The translations under genes and the position numbers were made by a program. Positions 41,623 through 49,872 of a stretch of 64,000 nt of DNA are shown here, piece by piece; within the stretch, counting starts at the first letter, position 1; each line of letters begins with the position of its first letter. Under the pieces are notes generated by a model, which was not told the origin of the DNA, searched no databases, and saw only the letters and a list, made by a program, of their open reading frames with translations. This DNA comes from Micromonospora sp. NBC_00389. Lineage in GTDB: Bacteria > Actinomycetota > Actinomycetes > Mycobacteriales > Micromonosporaceae. The stretch covers positions 3,410,001-3,474,000 of the forward strand of contig NZ_CP107947.1 of assembly GCF_036059255.1 (NCBI RefSeq), given 5' to 3'.

Positions 41623-42015
41623 TCACCTGGCGCGCGGTCCGGCCGTGATCGGCGACGAGTACGGCTGAGGGGCCTCGGTGACCCAGCTGTTGTGGTCGTG
41701 CACGCCCCACTGCCACAGCGCCGCCAGCACGGGCCGCAGTGATTGCCCACGCTCAGTGAGCTGGTATTGCACCCGGCCGTCAGTGAACCGCCGCTCGACG
41801 ATGTCGTAGTCCTCGAGCAACCGAAGCCGCTCGGTCAACACCTTGGCGCTGATCGGACTCACGCTGCGGCGCAGGGCGAGGAAATGTCGGGCATCGCCCA
41901 GCAGTTCCCGAATGATAAGTGCGTTCCACTTTCCACCCACGATCTCCAGCGTGCGGGACACGGGGCAATCGTTGGCTGCGAGATCGTGGGACCGCCACTC
42001 ATGCACATCGATCAT
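41623..42015 (-). CDS. HxlR-family transcriptional regulator
   Basis: 130 residues with the HxlR hallmark CPVSRTLEIVGGKWNALIIR, HTH FLALRRSVSPISAKVLTERL and wing DGRVQYQLTERGQSL. The Cys at the start of the motif is the redox or electrophile-sensing residue in several members. Divergent from an MBL-fold gene over 86 bp containing a GGTTACTTGAAGGAAACC element, so it likely controls that gene. Confidence 0.92.
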   Translation of the reverse strand: MIDVHEWRSHDLAANDCPVSRTLEIVGGKWNALIIRELLGDARHFLALRRSVSPISAKVLTERLRLLEDYDIVERRFTDGRVQYQLTERGQSLRPVLAALWQWGVHDHNSWVTEAPQPYSSPITAGPRAR

Positions 42016-42031
42016 CTGTGCAGTGCCCTTT

Positions 42032-42049
42032 GGTTACTTGAAGGAAACC
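42032..42049. promoter_or_regulatory. Candidate HxlR operator
   Basis: GGTTACTTGAAGGAAACC: inverted GGTT/AACC with TACTTGAAG core, similar in layout to YodB/HxlR sites. Located between the divergent hxlR-like and MBL-fold genes. Confidence 0.5.
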
Positions 42050-42101
42050 GGTGTCATCACGCCACACTCAGCCAGTCTCACCGATATGACAGGAGACTGA
42101 C

Positions 42102-42911
42102 ATGACGCACACCACGGTAACGATCACCCGGATCGGCGGCCCGACGGTTCTGCTGGAACTGGACGGCGTACGGCTCCTGACCGATCCCACCTTTGACGAT
42201 GCCGGAACGCAGTACCGGCATGGTCCGCTGTCGTGGACCAAACACCAGGGGCCGGCCATTCCCGTCGCTGCACTCGGGCGGGTCGACGCGGTGCTGCTCA
42301 GCCACGATGAGCACATCGACAACCTAGACCGTAGTGGGCGCGCCTTGCTGGCCCAGATCCCGATGACCATCACCACCCCGGCGGCCGCGCTCAGGCTCGC
42401 TGGCGGCGCAGTCGGCCTGCAGACGGGCGCACACGTTGCCATGCGCGGCGCCTCTGGTGACCTGACCATCACCGCAGTCGACGCTCAACACGGCCCCGAG
42501 CCGCTGCTGCCTGTCCTCGGCCCGGTGACCGGCTTTCTGATCCAGCCCGCCAAGGGCACGGCCGTGTACCTCAGTGGCGACAGTGTATCCACCCATGCCG
42601 TGACCACCGCTGCCGACCTGGCCCCGATCGGGCTGGCCGTGCTACATGGCGGAGCAGCTCGTCTGGCACCATTCGGTGACGCGCTCCTGTCGTTCTCCGC
42701 GGCGGATATCACTCACGCCACGAAGCTGCTCGGAGACTGCCCTGTCCTCGTCGTACACGACGACGGCTGGAGTCATTTCCACGAGGACGCAAGCACCGTG
42801 AAGGCGACCTTCGCCGCCGAGGGACTGTCCCACAGGCTGCTGGCGCCGCGGCTCGGGCAACCAGTGACCGTGTCGCTGGCAGCCGGCCCGACCATGCTCG
42901 GTCACCCGTGA
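42102..42911 (+). CDS. MBL-fold metal-dependent hydrolase with altered metal motif
   Basis: 269 residues, ATG with CAGGAGACTGAC upstream. UlaG/NAPE-PLD-like MBL fold: TITRIGGPTVLLELDG, LLTDPTFDDAG, motif LLSHDEHIDNLDRSGRALL and later metal-site blocks YLSGDS and VVHDDGW. The usual HxHxDH is read here as H-D-E-H-I-D-N, so a normally His position is Glu and the last His is Asn. This may change metal use. Probably regulated by the adjacent HxlR protein. Confidence 0.85.
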   Translation: MTHTTVTITRIGGPTVLLELDGVRLLTDPTFDDAGTQYRHGPLSWTKHQGPAIPVAALGRVDAVLLSHDEHIDNLDRSGRALLAQIPMTITTPAAALRLAGGAVGLQTGAHVAMRGASGDLTITAVDAQHGPEPLLPVLGPVTGFLIQPAKGTAVYLSGDSVSTHAVTTAADLAPIGLAVLHGGAARLAPFGDALLSFSAADITHATKLLGDCPVLVVHDDGWSHFHEDASTVKATFAAEGLSHRLLAPRLGQPVTVSLAAGPTMLGHP

Positions 42912-43100
42912 CAGCACACCGCCTTTGCCGCACTCCACGGCATGCCGCCGCTTGTGGTGCTCGGGGTCGAAAGTCGGTGGACGGCCGCCCTTCGACCCCG
43001 GGCTCCGATAGTGACAAGCACGGGAGTTCATCCGTCGGAGCCACCCGGCGCCGAGGCGGAGGTCCACTCCGGCCGCGTGTGGATCAATCTGGCGGGCAGA

Positions 43101-44267
43101 TTACGCCACTGAGGACCGCCCTCCAGTCGGCCGTTCGATGACCGCGTCATTGAGAGCGGCGAGCAGGCCGCGGGGACGGCGATCGGGATACTCGGCCCGC
43201 GCTTCATTCATCGCGTACGAGAATGCGACCTGCCGCCCCGGCCAGGCTCCGTGCCGGGAACCGCCCGCGCCCGCATGGCCGAACGCGTCAGCCGCCGGTC
43301 CGAAGACCTGTGCCGCGGTGGCGAGCTCGAATCCGGCGCCGTAGGCCATCGGGCTGCCCCACAAGGGGGAGATGCCCCGTCGCCGCTCCCGTCGACCGAG
43401 TTCCACGGTGGAGGCTTGGAGTACGCGCACGCCGTCCAGTGAACCGCCGGCGGCCAGGCAGGCGTAGAACCGGGCCATCGATCTTGCGGTGGCGAACGCG
43501 CCCACTGCGGCCAGCCCAGCGCGGCGGAACTTCGGGCTGTTCCACAGTTGCGGTGAGTCGGGGACGACGATCGGATTGTGGGTGAGCACCGCGAGCGGGT
43601 CGTTGCTGGCTGGTTGTGCGTCGAGAAGGAAGCCGGGGGCGGCCAGCATGGTGGACGCCCGGTCGTGCTGGTCGTCCGGCAGCCCGATCCAGACGTCGAG
43701 TTCCAGTGGGCGCGCGAACTCGTCGGCGAAGAAGGCGCCAACCGTGCGCCCGTCCACTCGCCGGACCAGTTCGTCGACGAGCCAGCCCCAGGTGAGGGCG
43801 TGGTAGATGAACCCGGCCCGCGGGTCGGTCTCGGGTGGCTGCTCGGCGAGCAGCTTGGCCATGATGTCGTGATCAAGCAGGTCGTCGTCAGTGACTGGCT
43901 GCCGCACGCCGGGCAGCCGTGACTGGTGCGACAGGATGTCTCCGACGGTGACGGCGCCTTTGCCGGCCGCCGCGAACTCCGGCCAGTACCGGGCGGCGGA
44001 TGCATCGAGGTCGAGCACGCCGCGCTCGATGAGCAGCAGTACGCAGGCGGTGGCGAGGCCCTTTGTCCCCGAGAAGATCAGCTGCAGGGTGTCGGCCTGC
44101 CAGCGGCGTCCGGTGTCCGGATCGGCGACCCCGCCCCACAGGTCCACCACGAGGTCTCCCTTGTGGTACGCGCTGAAGGCGGCGCCCGTTTCGCCGAATT
44201 CAGTGAAGCTTCGCTCGAATGCGTCGGCCACCGGTTCAAATCCGGCAGCGGTGAATCCTTCGACCAC
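43101..44267 (-). CDS. Serine beta-lactamase-like esterase (EstB/class C fold)
   Basis: 388 residues without signal peptide. Nucleophile in IFSGTKGLATACVLL (Ser-x-x-Lys), second motif Tyr in FIYHALTWGWLVDELVRRVD, third block HAGAGGSRHGAWPGRQVAFS near the C-terminus. This is the cytoplasmic esterase/beta-lactamase-like group that hydrolyses esters rather than cell-wall peptides. Next to a TetR gene transcribed the same way (13-bp gap). Confidence 0.9.
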   Translation of the reverse strand: MVEGFTAAGFEPVADAFERSFTEFGETGAAFSAYHKGDLVVDLWGGVADPDTGRRWQADTLQLIFSGTKGLATACVLLLIERGVLDLDASAARYWPEFAAAGKGAVTVGDILSHQSRLPGVRQPVTDDDLLDHDIMAKLLAEQPPETDPRAGFIYHALTWGWLVDELVRRVDGRTVGAFFADEFARPLELDVWIGLPDDQHDRASTMLAAPGFLLDAQPASNDPLAVLTHNPIVVPDSPQLWNSPKFRRAGLAAVGAFATARSMARFYACLAAGGSLDGVRVLQASTVELGRRERRRGISPLWGSPMAYGAGFELATAAQVFGPAADAFGHAGAGGSRHGAWPGRQVAFSYAMNEARAEYPDRRPRGLLAALNDAVIERPTGGRSSVA

Positions 44268-44281
44268 AGGATGTTCCTTCC

Positions 44282-44869
44282 TCAGCGTTTGGCAGTGGAC
44301 AGCAGCGTCAGCGCGGCCTGCTTGGCGTGCTCCGCGGCGGCATCGGCGGTGTCGTGATGGTCGGCGACGACGGTGGCGCCCTCGATCAGGATCAGCAGTT
44401 GCCGGGCCAGCACCTGCGGTTCACGCGCTCCGGCGCGCTGCGCGATGCCGGTCAGCAGGTTGAGGTAACGGCCCAGATGCCGGACGGCAACCGTGCGGGC
44501 GGGGTCTGCGTGGTGCTGCGTGGCGGCGTTGACGATGGCGCAGCCCCGGAAGGCCGGCTCGGCGTACCAGGTGCCGAGGGCGTCGAAGATCGCCGTCAGC
44601 TCTGCCTCGGGATCCGGCCCGGCCGCCTGTGCCACGTCGGTGAGCCAGCGGATGACCCGATCGCTGCGGGCAGCGAGGACGGCATCGACGAGCCCTTCCT
44701 TCGAGCCGAAGTGACGGTAGAGCGTCTCCTTGGACGCACCGACCGCGGCGCACAGCTCGGCGATCCCGACACCGTCGAGCCCTCGCTCATAGAGCAGGTC
44801 GGTGGCGCAGGCAAGGATCGCTTCCCGGGTGCGCGCCGGGTCGAGTGAGGTTCCTTTGGCCACTGGCAT
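44282..44869 (-). CDS. TetR-family regulator
   Basis: 195 residues: HTH ILACATDLLYERGLDGVGIA, ELCAAVGASKETLYRHFGSK, then a helical ligand domain with GCAIVNAATQHHADPARTVA, typical of the YcdC/AcrR-like group. Divergent from an MFS exporter gene over 77 bp that holds two inverted 21-bp operators. Likely represses both the exporter and its own operon with the esterase. Confidence 0.92.
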   Translation of the reverse strand: MPVAKGTSLDPARTREAILACATDLLYERGLDGVGIAELCAAVGASKETLYRHFGSKEGLVDAVLAARSDRVIRWLTDVAQAAGPDPEAELTAIFDALGTWYAEPAFRGCAIVNAATQHHADPARTVAVRHLGRYLNLLTGIAQRAGAREPQVLARQLLILIEGATVVADHHDTADAAAEHAKQAALTLLSTAKR

Positions 44870-44875
44870 GAAACA

Positions 44876-44931
44876 GATGGTACCGATCGGTTCGATCTTT
44901 CGCTAGGGTCATCGTACCGCTCGGTACCATC
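44876..44931. promoter_or_regulatory. Two inverted 21-bp TetR operators
   Basis: GATGGTACCGATCGGTTCGAT (44876-44896) and the complement of GATGGTACCGAGCGGTACGAT (44911-44931) differ at two positions. Each is itself palindromic around ACCG-N-TCGGT. A TAGGGT -10-like box lies between them (44904). They occupy the tetR/MFS divergent promoter. Confidence 0.8.
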
Positions 44932-44946
44932 ACCGAAGGGAGTTGC

Positions 44947-46122
44947 ATGACCCTCGAAACACCCGTTGCCGCCTCGCGCGCGACGCCCTGGTGGCCGTCC
45001 ATCGGCCTCGCCCTCGGCACCGCCTCCGCTCTGGGACTCGGCCGTTTCGCCTACGGACTGTTCGTGCCGGCCATGTCCCAAGACCTGCAGTGGACGATGA
45101 CCACCGCCGGTGCGCTGACCGCCGCGAACGGCGCCGGATACCTGCTCGGCGCCATTCTGTCCGCAGCAGTGATCCGCCGTGCCGGACTGACGGCGACGTT
45201 CCGCGCCGGGATGGTCCTGACTGCCGTGGCGCTCGCCATCACAGGCCTGGGCCTGTTGACGTGGGGACGCGCGGCGGCCGGACTCGGCGGAGCGCTGACC
45301 TTCATCTCCGGCGCTGCCCTGGCATCCCGACTCGCCGACCGCGCCGCAACCCTGACCCCCGTGACCGTCTACTTCGCTGGTGCGGGAGGTGGCATCGCGA
45401 TCACCGGCGCCGGCGTCCCGCTCCTGCTGCACGTCCACCCCGAGCGCTGGGCGGTCGGCTGGTGGGCGCTGGCTGGTGCGGCCGCGTTGGCCAGCGCGGC
45501 CAGCTGGCGCGCGGCGGCCGTCCGCGACGCCACCACGCCGACCGCGGCGGTAAGCGGGAGGTACCTGTGGCCTCAACGACGGATCGCCGCGGCATATCTG
45601 CTGTTCGGTGCCGGTTACATCGGCTACCTGACGTTCCTGTCGGCGTACCTGGTCGACCGGCATGCATCGCTGCCCATGGTCTGCCTCACATGGATCCTGG
45701 TCGGAGCGAGTGCGATGGCCGCACCCGTCCTGTGGAGCCGCCCGATCGTGACCTGGGGCGGCAACCGACCGCTGTGCGTGATGCTGCTGGGCGTCGCTGC
45801 AGCGGCCGCGCTGGCCAGAGCAGCGCCTACAGCGGCCGGGACGACGGCATCCGCCGTGTTGTTCGGCCTGGCGTTCATGATGGTCCCGGCCGCCGTCACC
45901 GCCCATGTCACTCGAAGCGTGCCACTCGAAGCGACCAGCGCCACGCTCGCAGCATTCACCGTGGTGTTCGCGATTGGCCAGTCCATCGGCCCATGGATCT
46001 CCGGGATCCTGGCCGATCACAATGGCGCGGGCGCGACCCTGACCGTAACAGCGCTGCTGTGCACGCTGGCCGCGTTTCTGGTCTTCAGGCGATCGGCGGA
46101 ACCGGCCGGTGCCAGGGGATGA
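44947..46122 (+). CDS. MFS transporter, YbfB/YjiJ-like
   Basis: 391 residues with about 12 membrane helices. The opening GLALGTASALGLGRFAYGLF, VPAMSQDLQWTMTTAGALTA resembles the YbfB/YjiJ branch of MFS proteins. RRAGLTATFRAGM holds the loop 2-3 basic motif. Probable exporter of a small compound, controlled by the adjacent TetR. The substrate is unknown. Confidence 0.88.
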   Translation: MTLETPVAASRATPWWPSIGLALGTASALGLGRFAYGLFVPAMSQDLQWTMTTAGALTAANGAGYLLGAILSAAVIRRAGLTATFRAGMVLTAVALAITGLGLLTWGRAAAGLGGALTFISGAALASRLADRAATLTPVTVYFAGAGGGIAITGAGVPLLLHVHPERWAVGWWALAGAAALASAASWRAAAVRDATTPTAAVSGRYLWPQRRIAAAYLLFGAGYIGYLTFLSAYLVDRHASLPMVCLTWILVGASAMAAPVLWSRPIVTWGGNRPLCVMLLGVAAAAALARAAPTAAGTTASAVLFGLAFMMVPAAVTAHVTRSVPLEATSATLAAFTVVFAIGQSIGPWISGILADHNGAGATLTVTALLCTLAAFLVFRRSAEPAGARG

Positions 46123-46388
46123 CGGCGGCTGGCCCTTCCGCATCGCGTCGACATGGGCCCGGTGATGGACCGGCGCCCGAGGGAGTGCAGCGCGCAAGAG
46201 ACGACCGTTCAGTTGGCAGGACCGCCGCCGCACCCCTTGGTTTCGCCGCTCATCTAGGTTGACATCTCCTGGCCCACAACCTCGCCACAATCACCGCAGT
46301 CGACGCCGCCGACGCCCGAGACCCCAGCCCTCCAAGCGATCCCGGGATACCGCCTCGGCCACACCCATGCACGGCCACCCCGCCGGAA

Positions 46389-46877
46389 CTACTTCTTCAG
46401 GTCGACGTGGTTAGCCGCGCGGCCTGCCCACACCGGGCTGTCCACGTAGTGGTTGTCGTAGCGGTCCTGGGTCTCGCCGACTTCCTGCCAGGTGGCTTCG
46501 CCCTGGTGCACCTTGTCGAGCAGTCGGTAGTAGTCGAACCGGGGCTTGCCGGGGGTGATTACGACGAGGAAGTCGACGTCCTGGTCGTCGGCGGGGGCGA
46601 AGGCATGCGGGGTGTTCGGCGGGACGAAGAGCACGTCTCCCTTGTGCAGGGTGTGCAGTTCGTCGCCGACGAGCATCTCGAGGGCGCCGTCGAGCACGAA
46701 GAACAGCTCGCCGGAGTGGGTGTGCAGGTGCGGCGGCGCGCCGTCTGTGCCGTGCTTGAGCAGGGTGCGGTTGCTGGTCAGGGCGCCGCCGGTGTGCTCG
46801 GGGTCGAGCAGCAGCGTGATCACGCTGGCCGGGTCGCTGTCGAGAACCTCGGCCTGGGCTGCGCGTACCAGTGTCAT
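46389..46877 (-). CDS. Cupin-domain protein
   Basis: 162 residues. Cupin motif 1: GTDGAPPHLHTHSGELFFVL (metal His, His, Glu); motif 2: VLFVPPNTPHAFAPADD with the last His. Single conserved barrel, probably a metal-dependent dioxygenase, isomerase or sensor. AAGGAG before the ATG. Divergent from an Rrf2 gene, with two matched palindromes between them. Confidence 0.88.
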   Translation of the reverse strand: MTLVRAAQAEVLDSDPASVITLLLDPEHTGGALTSNRTLLKHGTDGAPPHLHTHSGELFFVLDGALEMLVGDELHTLHKGDVLFVPPNTPHAFAPADDQDVDFLVVITPGKPRFDYYRLLDKVHQGEATWQEVGETQDRYDNHYVDSPVWAGRAANHVDLKK

Positions 46878-46904
46878 TGTCGGCTCCTTCGTTGTTTGAC
46901 TGTT

Positions 46905-46986
46905 TCCTGGACACTAGATGTCCAGGATTGTTCGGCGCTAGTGATCATGGCACGCGTCACAAATTCTGGACATGTAAAGTCCAGGA
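46905..46986. promoter_or_regulatory. Two Rrf2-type operators
   Basis: TCCTGGACACTAGATGTCCAGGA (46905-46927, shown as two arms TCCTGGACA and TGTCCAGGA around CTAGA) and a second copy TTCTGGACA...AGTCCAGGA at 46964-46986. The second reaches to 2 bp before the rrf2 start and the first is 27 bp before the cupin start, so both genes should be repressed by one protein. Confidence 0.82.
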
Positions 46987-46988
46987 CT

Positions 46989-47465
46989 ATGCGAATGAGT
47001 CAGGGCGTCGAATGGGCCCTCCACACGTGCCTCAACCTGAGCTGGCTGGACGCCCCGGTGCCAACCGGCACCCTCGCGGCGTTCTACGAGCTGCCGCCGG
47101 CCTACCTGAACAAGCAACTCCAGGCCCTGGTCCGGGCCGGGATCCTGACGTCGACCTCGGGGCCGCGCGGGGGCTTCCAGCTGGCCCGGGCCCCGGGGTC
47201 GGTCTCCCTGTTGGACATCGTGGCCGCGATCGAGGGCCCGGAGGAGTTGTTCCAGTGCGACCAGATCCTCAGCAAGGGGCCGGGGGAGCACGCGGGCGTC
47301 GATTATCGACAGTCCTGCGCGTTCGCCCAGGCCATGCGGGGCGCCGACCTGGCCTGGCGGCGGGAGTTGGCCGGCAAGACCGTGGCTGACGTCCGGGCCG
47401 ACGTCGAGCGCGGGCACCCCGAAGCCCCGGCCAACACCCGGGCCAGGATCGCGCAACTTCGCTAG
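46989..47465 (+). CDS. Rrf2-family transcriptional regulator
   Basis: 158 residues starting MRMSQGVEWALHTCLNLSWL. Winged helix TGTLAAFYELPPAYLNKQLQ, ALVRAGILTSTSGPRGGFQL, then LLDIVAAIEGPEELFQCDQI and YRQSCAFAQAM. Two Cys (QCDQ and SCAF) are present, not the three-Cys IscR set. Probably senses redox or a small ligand and controls the cupin gene and itself through the paired 23-bp operators. The true start overlaps the operator edge, so the message is nearly leaderless. Confidence 0.9.
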   Translation: MRMSQGVEWALHTCLNLSWLDAPVPTGTLAAFYELPPAYLNKQLQALVRAGILTSTSGPRGGFQLARAPGSVSLLDIVAAIEGPEELFQCDQILSKGPGEHAGVDYRQSCAFAQAMRGADLAWRRELAGKTVADVRADVERGHPEAPANTRARIAQLR

Positions 47466-47486
47466 GACTATTGCTTTCCGCGTCGC

Positions 47487-48083
47487 TCAGCGTGGCTGTG
47501 CTTTGCCTTGTGGCCGCGGGCCGTGTTCGAGGGTTGCCAGGAAGCTGTCGGCCGCGTCCTGGACGCGGTCTTGGTCGCCCGTGGCCAGCAGGTCGAGCAG
47601 CAGCCCACGGATCGTCGCGATCACCAGGGTGGCCGTGCGCGTCGCTGTCTCCACGTCGGTGCCCGGTCTTTGCGCATCGACCAGGGCGCTCATCCAGTCG
47701 GTCACGACGCGATCGAGGAACTCCGTGAACTGTTGCGGTGCCTGTAGAGCACGTCCGTAGACCGCGAAGAACAGTCGGAACTCCGCCCACTGGCGCGGGT
47801 CGGAGGCGCGGGTCCAGACCGCACGCGCGGCCGCAGCCAGGTCAGGCTGGTCGCCGACCGCTTCGCTCGTGGCCGTGAAAGCACGCTCCCGCAACCGCCC
47901 GAGTATGGCCTCGAGCATCTGCTCCTTGGTGCCGAAGTGATGGACCAGTGTTGTGGTCGACACCCCGAGGGCGCGGGCCACCGGCCGCCACGACAGCTCG
48001 GCGAACCCGTGCTGCATCGCGTAGTCGACCGCGGCGTCGAGCAGGTCGGCCCGTCGCTGGTGGTTGACCGGCCGTCCCGTCAT
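47487..48083 (-). CDS. TetR-family regulator
   Basis: 198 residues. HTH DLLDAAVDYAMQHGFAELSW, VARALGVSTTTLVHHFGTKE; ligand domain with WAEFRLFFAVYGRALQAPQQ. Divergent from the NAD-dependent epimerase-like gene over 92 bp with two inverted operators, so likely its repressor. Confidence 0.92.
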   Translation of the reverse strand: MTGRPVNHQRRADLLDAAVDYAMQHGFAELSWRPVARALGVSTTTLVHHFGTKEQMLEAILGRLRERAFTATSEAVGDQPDLAAAARAVWTRASDPRQWAEFRLFFAVYGRALQAPQQFTEFLDRVVTDWMSALVDAQRPGTDVETATRTATLVIATIRGLLLDLLATGDQDRVQDAADSFLATLEHGPRPQGKAQPR

Positions 48084-48110
48084 CGCTGCCTCGTGATCCC
48101 TCTGGGTTGC

Positions 48111-48164
48111 GGTTCCTAGAACGATCGTACTACATTCGTTCCTTGTACGGCCGTTCTAGGAACT
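48111..48164. promoter_or_regulatory. Two inverted 20-bp TetR operators
   Basis: GGTTCCTAGAACGATCGTAC (48111-48130) and GTACGGCCGTTCTAGGAACT (48145-48164) are inverted copies differing at three positions. Each contains the palindromic core TTCTAGGAA or its complement. They lie in the tetR/epimerase divergent promoter. Confidence 0.8.
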
Positions 48165-48175
48165 GGGAGTTCCTC

Positions 48176-49108
48176 ATGCGTGTGTTCGTTACCGGAGCGT
48201 CGGGCTGGGTCGGTCGAGGGCTCGTCCCCGAGCTAATCTCCGCCGGCCACAAGGTCACCGGGCTGGCCCGCTCGGATGCGGCGGCCCAATCCCTGCGGGC
48301 GATGGGGGCCGAGGTCCGCCCGGGATCGCTCGACGACCTCGACGCCCTGCACGACGCGGCCGCCGCCTCCGACGGCGTCGTCCACCTCGCGTTCAAGCAC
48401 GACATGTTCTTCGCCGGCGACTTCGCCAGCGCCACCGACGCCGATCGCGCGGCGATCGACGCCTTCGGCGAAGCCCTCGCTTGCACCGTCAAGCCGTTCG
48501 TCATGGCCTCCGGCATGCTCGGCGTGCTCGGGCTACCGTCCGGTGTCGTCGCCACCGAACGCGACGGGCTGGCCCCGGACACCGGCAGCACGGGCCCGAT
48601 CAGCGGCGCCGGCGGACGGATGGCAAACGCCCGCCACGCTCTCACGCTCGCCGGCCACGGGGTCCGCTCCTCGATCGTGCGGCTCCCACCGGCCACGCAC
48701 GGCAAGGGCGACAACGGCTTCACCACCACCGCGATCGGCTTCGCGCGCCAGAAGGGCGCCGCTGCGTACGTCGGCGACGGCAGCAACCGCTGGCCCGCCG
48801 TCCACCGCGATGACGCCGCGCGACTGTTCCGCCTCGCGGTCGAGTCCGCGCCGGCCGGCTCAGTGCTGCACGCGGTCGGCGACGAGGGCGTGCCGATCCG
48901 TGTGGTCGCCGAGACTCTCGCCGCACATCTGCACCTTCCCGCAGTCTCCGTCAGCCCCGAGGAAGCTGGCGACAACGTCGGCTGGCTTGGCGGCCTCTGG
49001 GCAATCGACGGGCCTGCCTCGGCGCAGATCACTCGTGACCTTCTCGGATGGCAACCTGCGGGCCTCGGGCTGATCGCCGACCTCCAGCAGGGCCACTACT
49101 TCGCCTGA
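48176..49108 (+). CDS. Extended-SDR NAD(P)-dependent oxidoreductase/epimerase-like
   Basis: 310 residues from ATG 48176. Rossmann motif FVTGASGWVGRGLVPELISA, SDAAAQSLRAMGAEVRPGSL. The catalytic Tyr-x-x-x-Lys is replaced by GGRMANARHALTLAGH, as in atypical SDRs of this group (Wag31/YeeZ-like NAD-binding family). The middle PATHGKGDNGFTTTAIGFAR and HRDDAARLFRLAVES are family-typical. Substrate unknown. Controlled by the adjacent TetR. Confidence 0.88.
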   Translation: MRVFVTGASGWVGRGLVPELISAGHKVTGLARSDAAAQSLRAMGAEVRPGSLDDLDALHDAAAASDGVVHLAFKHDMFFAGDFASATDADRAAIDAFGEALACTVKPFVMASGMLGVLGLPSGVVATERDGLAPDTGSTGPISGAGGRMANARHALTLAGHGVRSSIVRLPPATHGKGDNGFTTTAIGFARQKGAAAYVGDGSNRWPAVHRDDAARLFRLAVESAPAGSVLHAVGDEGVPIRVVAETLAAHLHLPAVSVSPEEAGDNVGWLGGLWAIDGPASAQITRDLLGWQPAGLGLIADLQQGHYFA

Positions 49109-49231
49109 GGGCAGGCCCCGCCCACTGTTCGAGCACGCGACTGGGTGATAGGCCCAGCGACGTGGTTATCCGCATCTGCCGCAGTCCGAGCTCAGTGGCG
49201 AGCCGGACGAGATTTTCTCTAGGCTGCCCCG

Positions 49232-49624
49232 GTGCAGATCGACTTGGTTGCTCTGATCGTCGACGACTACGACCCCGCGATCGAGTTCTTCGCTGGCGTG
49301 CTGGGTTTCGACCTCGTGGAGGACTCACCCTCACTGACGAATGACGGGAGACCCAAGCGGTGGGTCGTTGTCCGGCCGCCGGGTGCACAGACCGGAATTC
49401 TGCTCGCTCGTGCGGATGGAGACCGTCAACGCGCTGCTGTGGGTGACCAGGCAGCAGGGCGGGTCGGCTTTTTCCTCCGGGTCGACAACTTCGATGCCTC
49501 GTACGCGCGCTTGGTCGAAGCCGGGGTCACCTTCGTCCGAGCGCCGCGCACCGAGCCTTACGGCCGGGTCGCGGTCTTCCTCGATATCGCCGGTAACCGC
49601 TGGGATCTTCTCGGCAGCGGCTGA
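49232..49624 (+). CDS. VOC-family protein
   Basis: 130 residues from GTG: QIDLVALIVDDYDPAIEFFA, RPKRWVVVRPPGAQTGILLA, VGFFLRVDNFDASYARLVEA and RVAVFLDIAGNRWDLLG. One glyoxalase/bleomycin-resistance module. The first metal position is not His (LVALIV) and the last is Asp, so metal-dependent catalysis is doubtful; a binding role is possible. Confidence 0.85.
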   Translation: MQIDLVALIVDDYDPAIEFFAGVLGFDLVEDSPSLTNDGRPKRWVVVRPPGAQTGILLARADGDRQRAAVGDQAAGRVGFFLRVDNFDASYARLVEAGVTFVRAPRTEPYGRVAVFLDIAGNRWDLLGSG

Positions 49625-49872
49625 CTCCCTTGACCCTGCGGTATCTGCCGCAGATTGTTCGTCCCGGTTCCCAGCCGGCGTTCCTCGCCGATGTCCGCTC
49701 CACCGAGGACCGCCCTCCGCGACCGGCGCTCCCATCCAGACGTGACTGACCCGTCTCATGTCACGGAGGTAGCCGCTCCGACGGTGCCAGTCGACCTCAA
49801 GTCAGTCGGCTTCAGTCAGCGGGACTTTGTCGCCCCGATCGGCGTCGCCCTGCTGGTCACCGGCGCCGACGG
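49625..49872. other. Intergenic stretch without a supportable gene
   Basis: 248 bp between converging VOC and ECF41 genes. A plus-strand reading (VPVDLKSVGFSQRDFVAPIG) looks protein-like but has no matching start and no family I know. Possibly a remnant. Confidence 0.35.
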
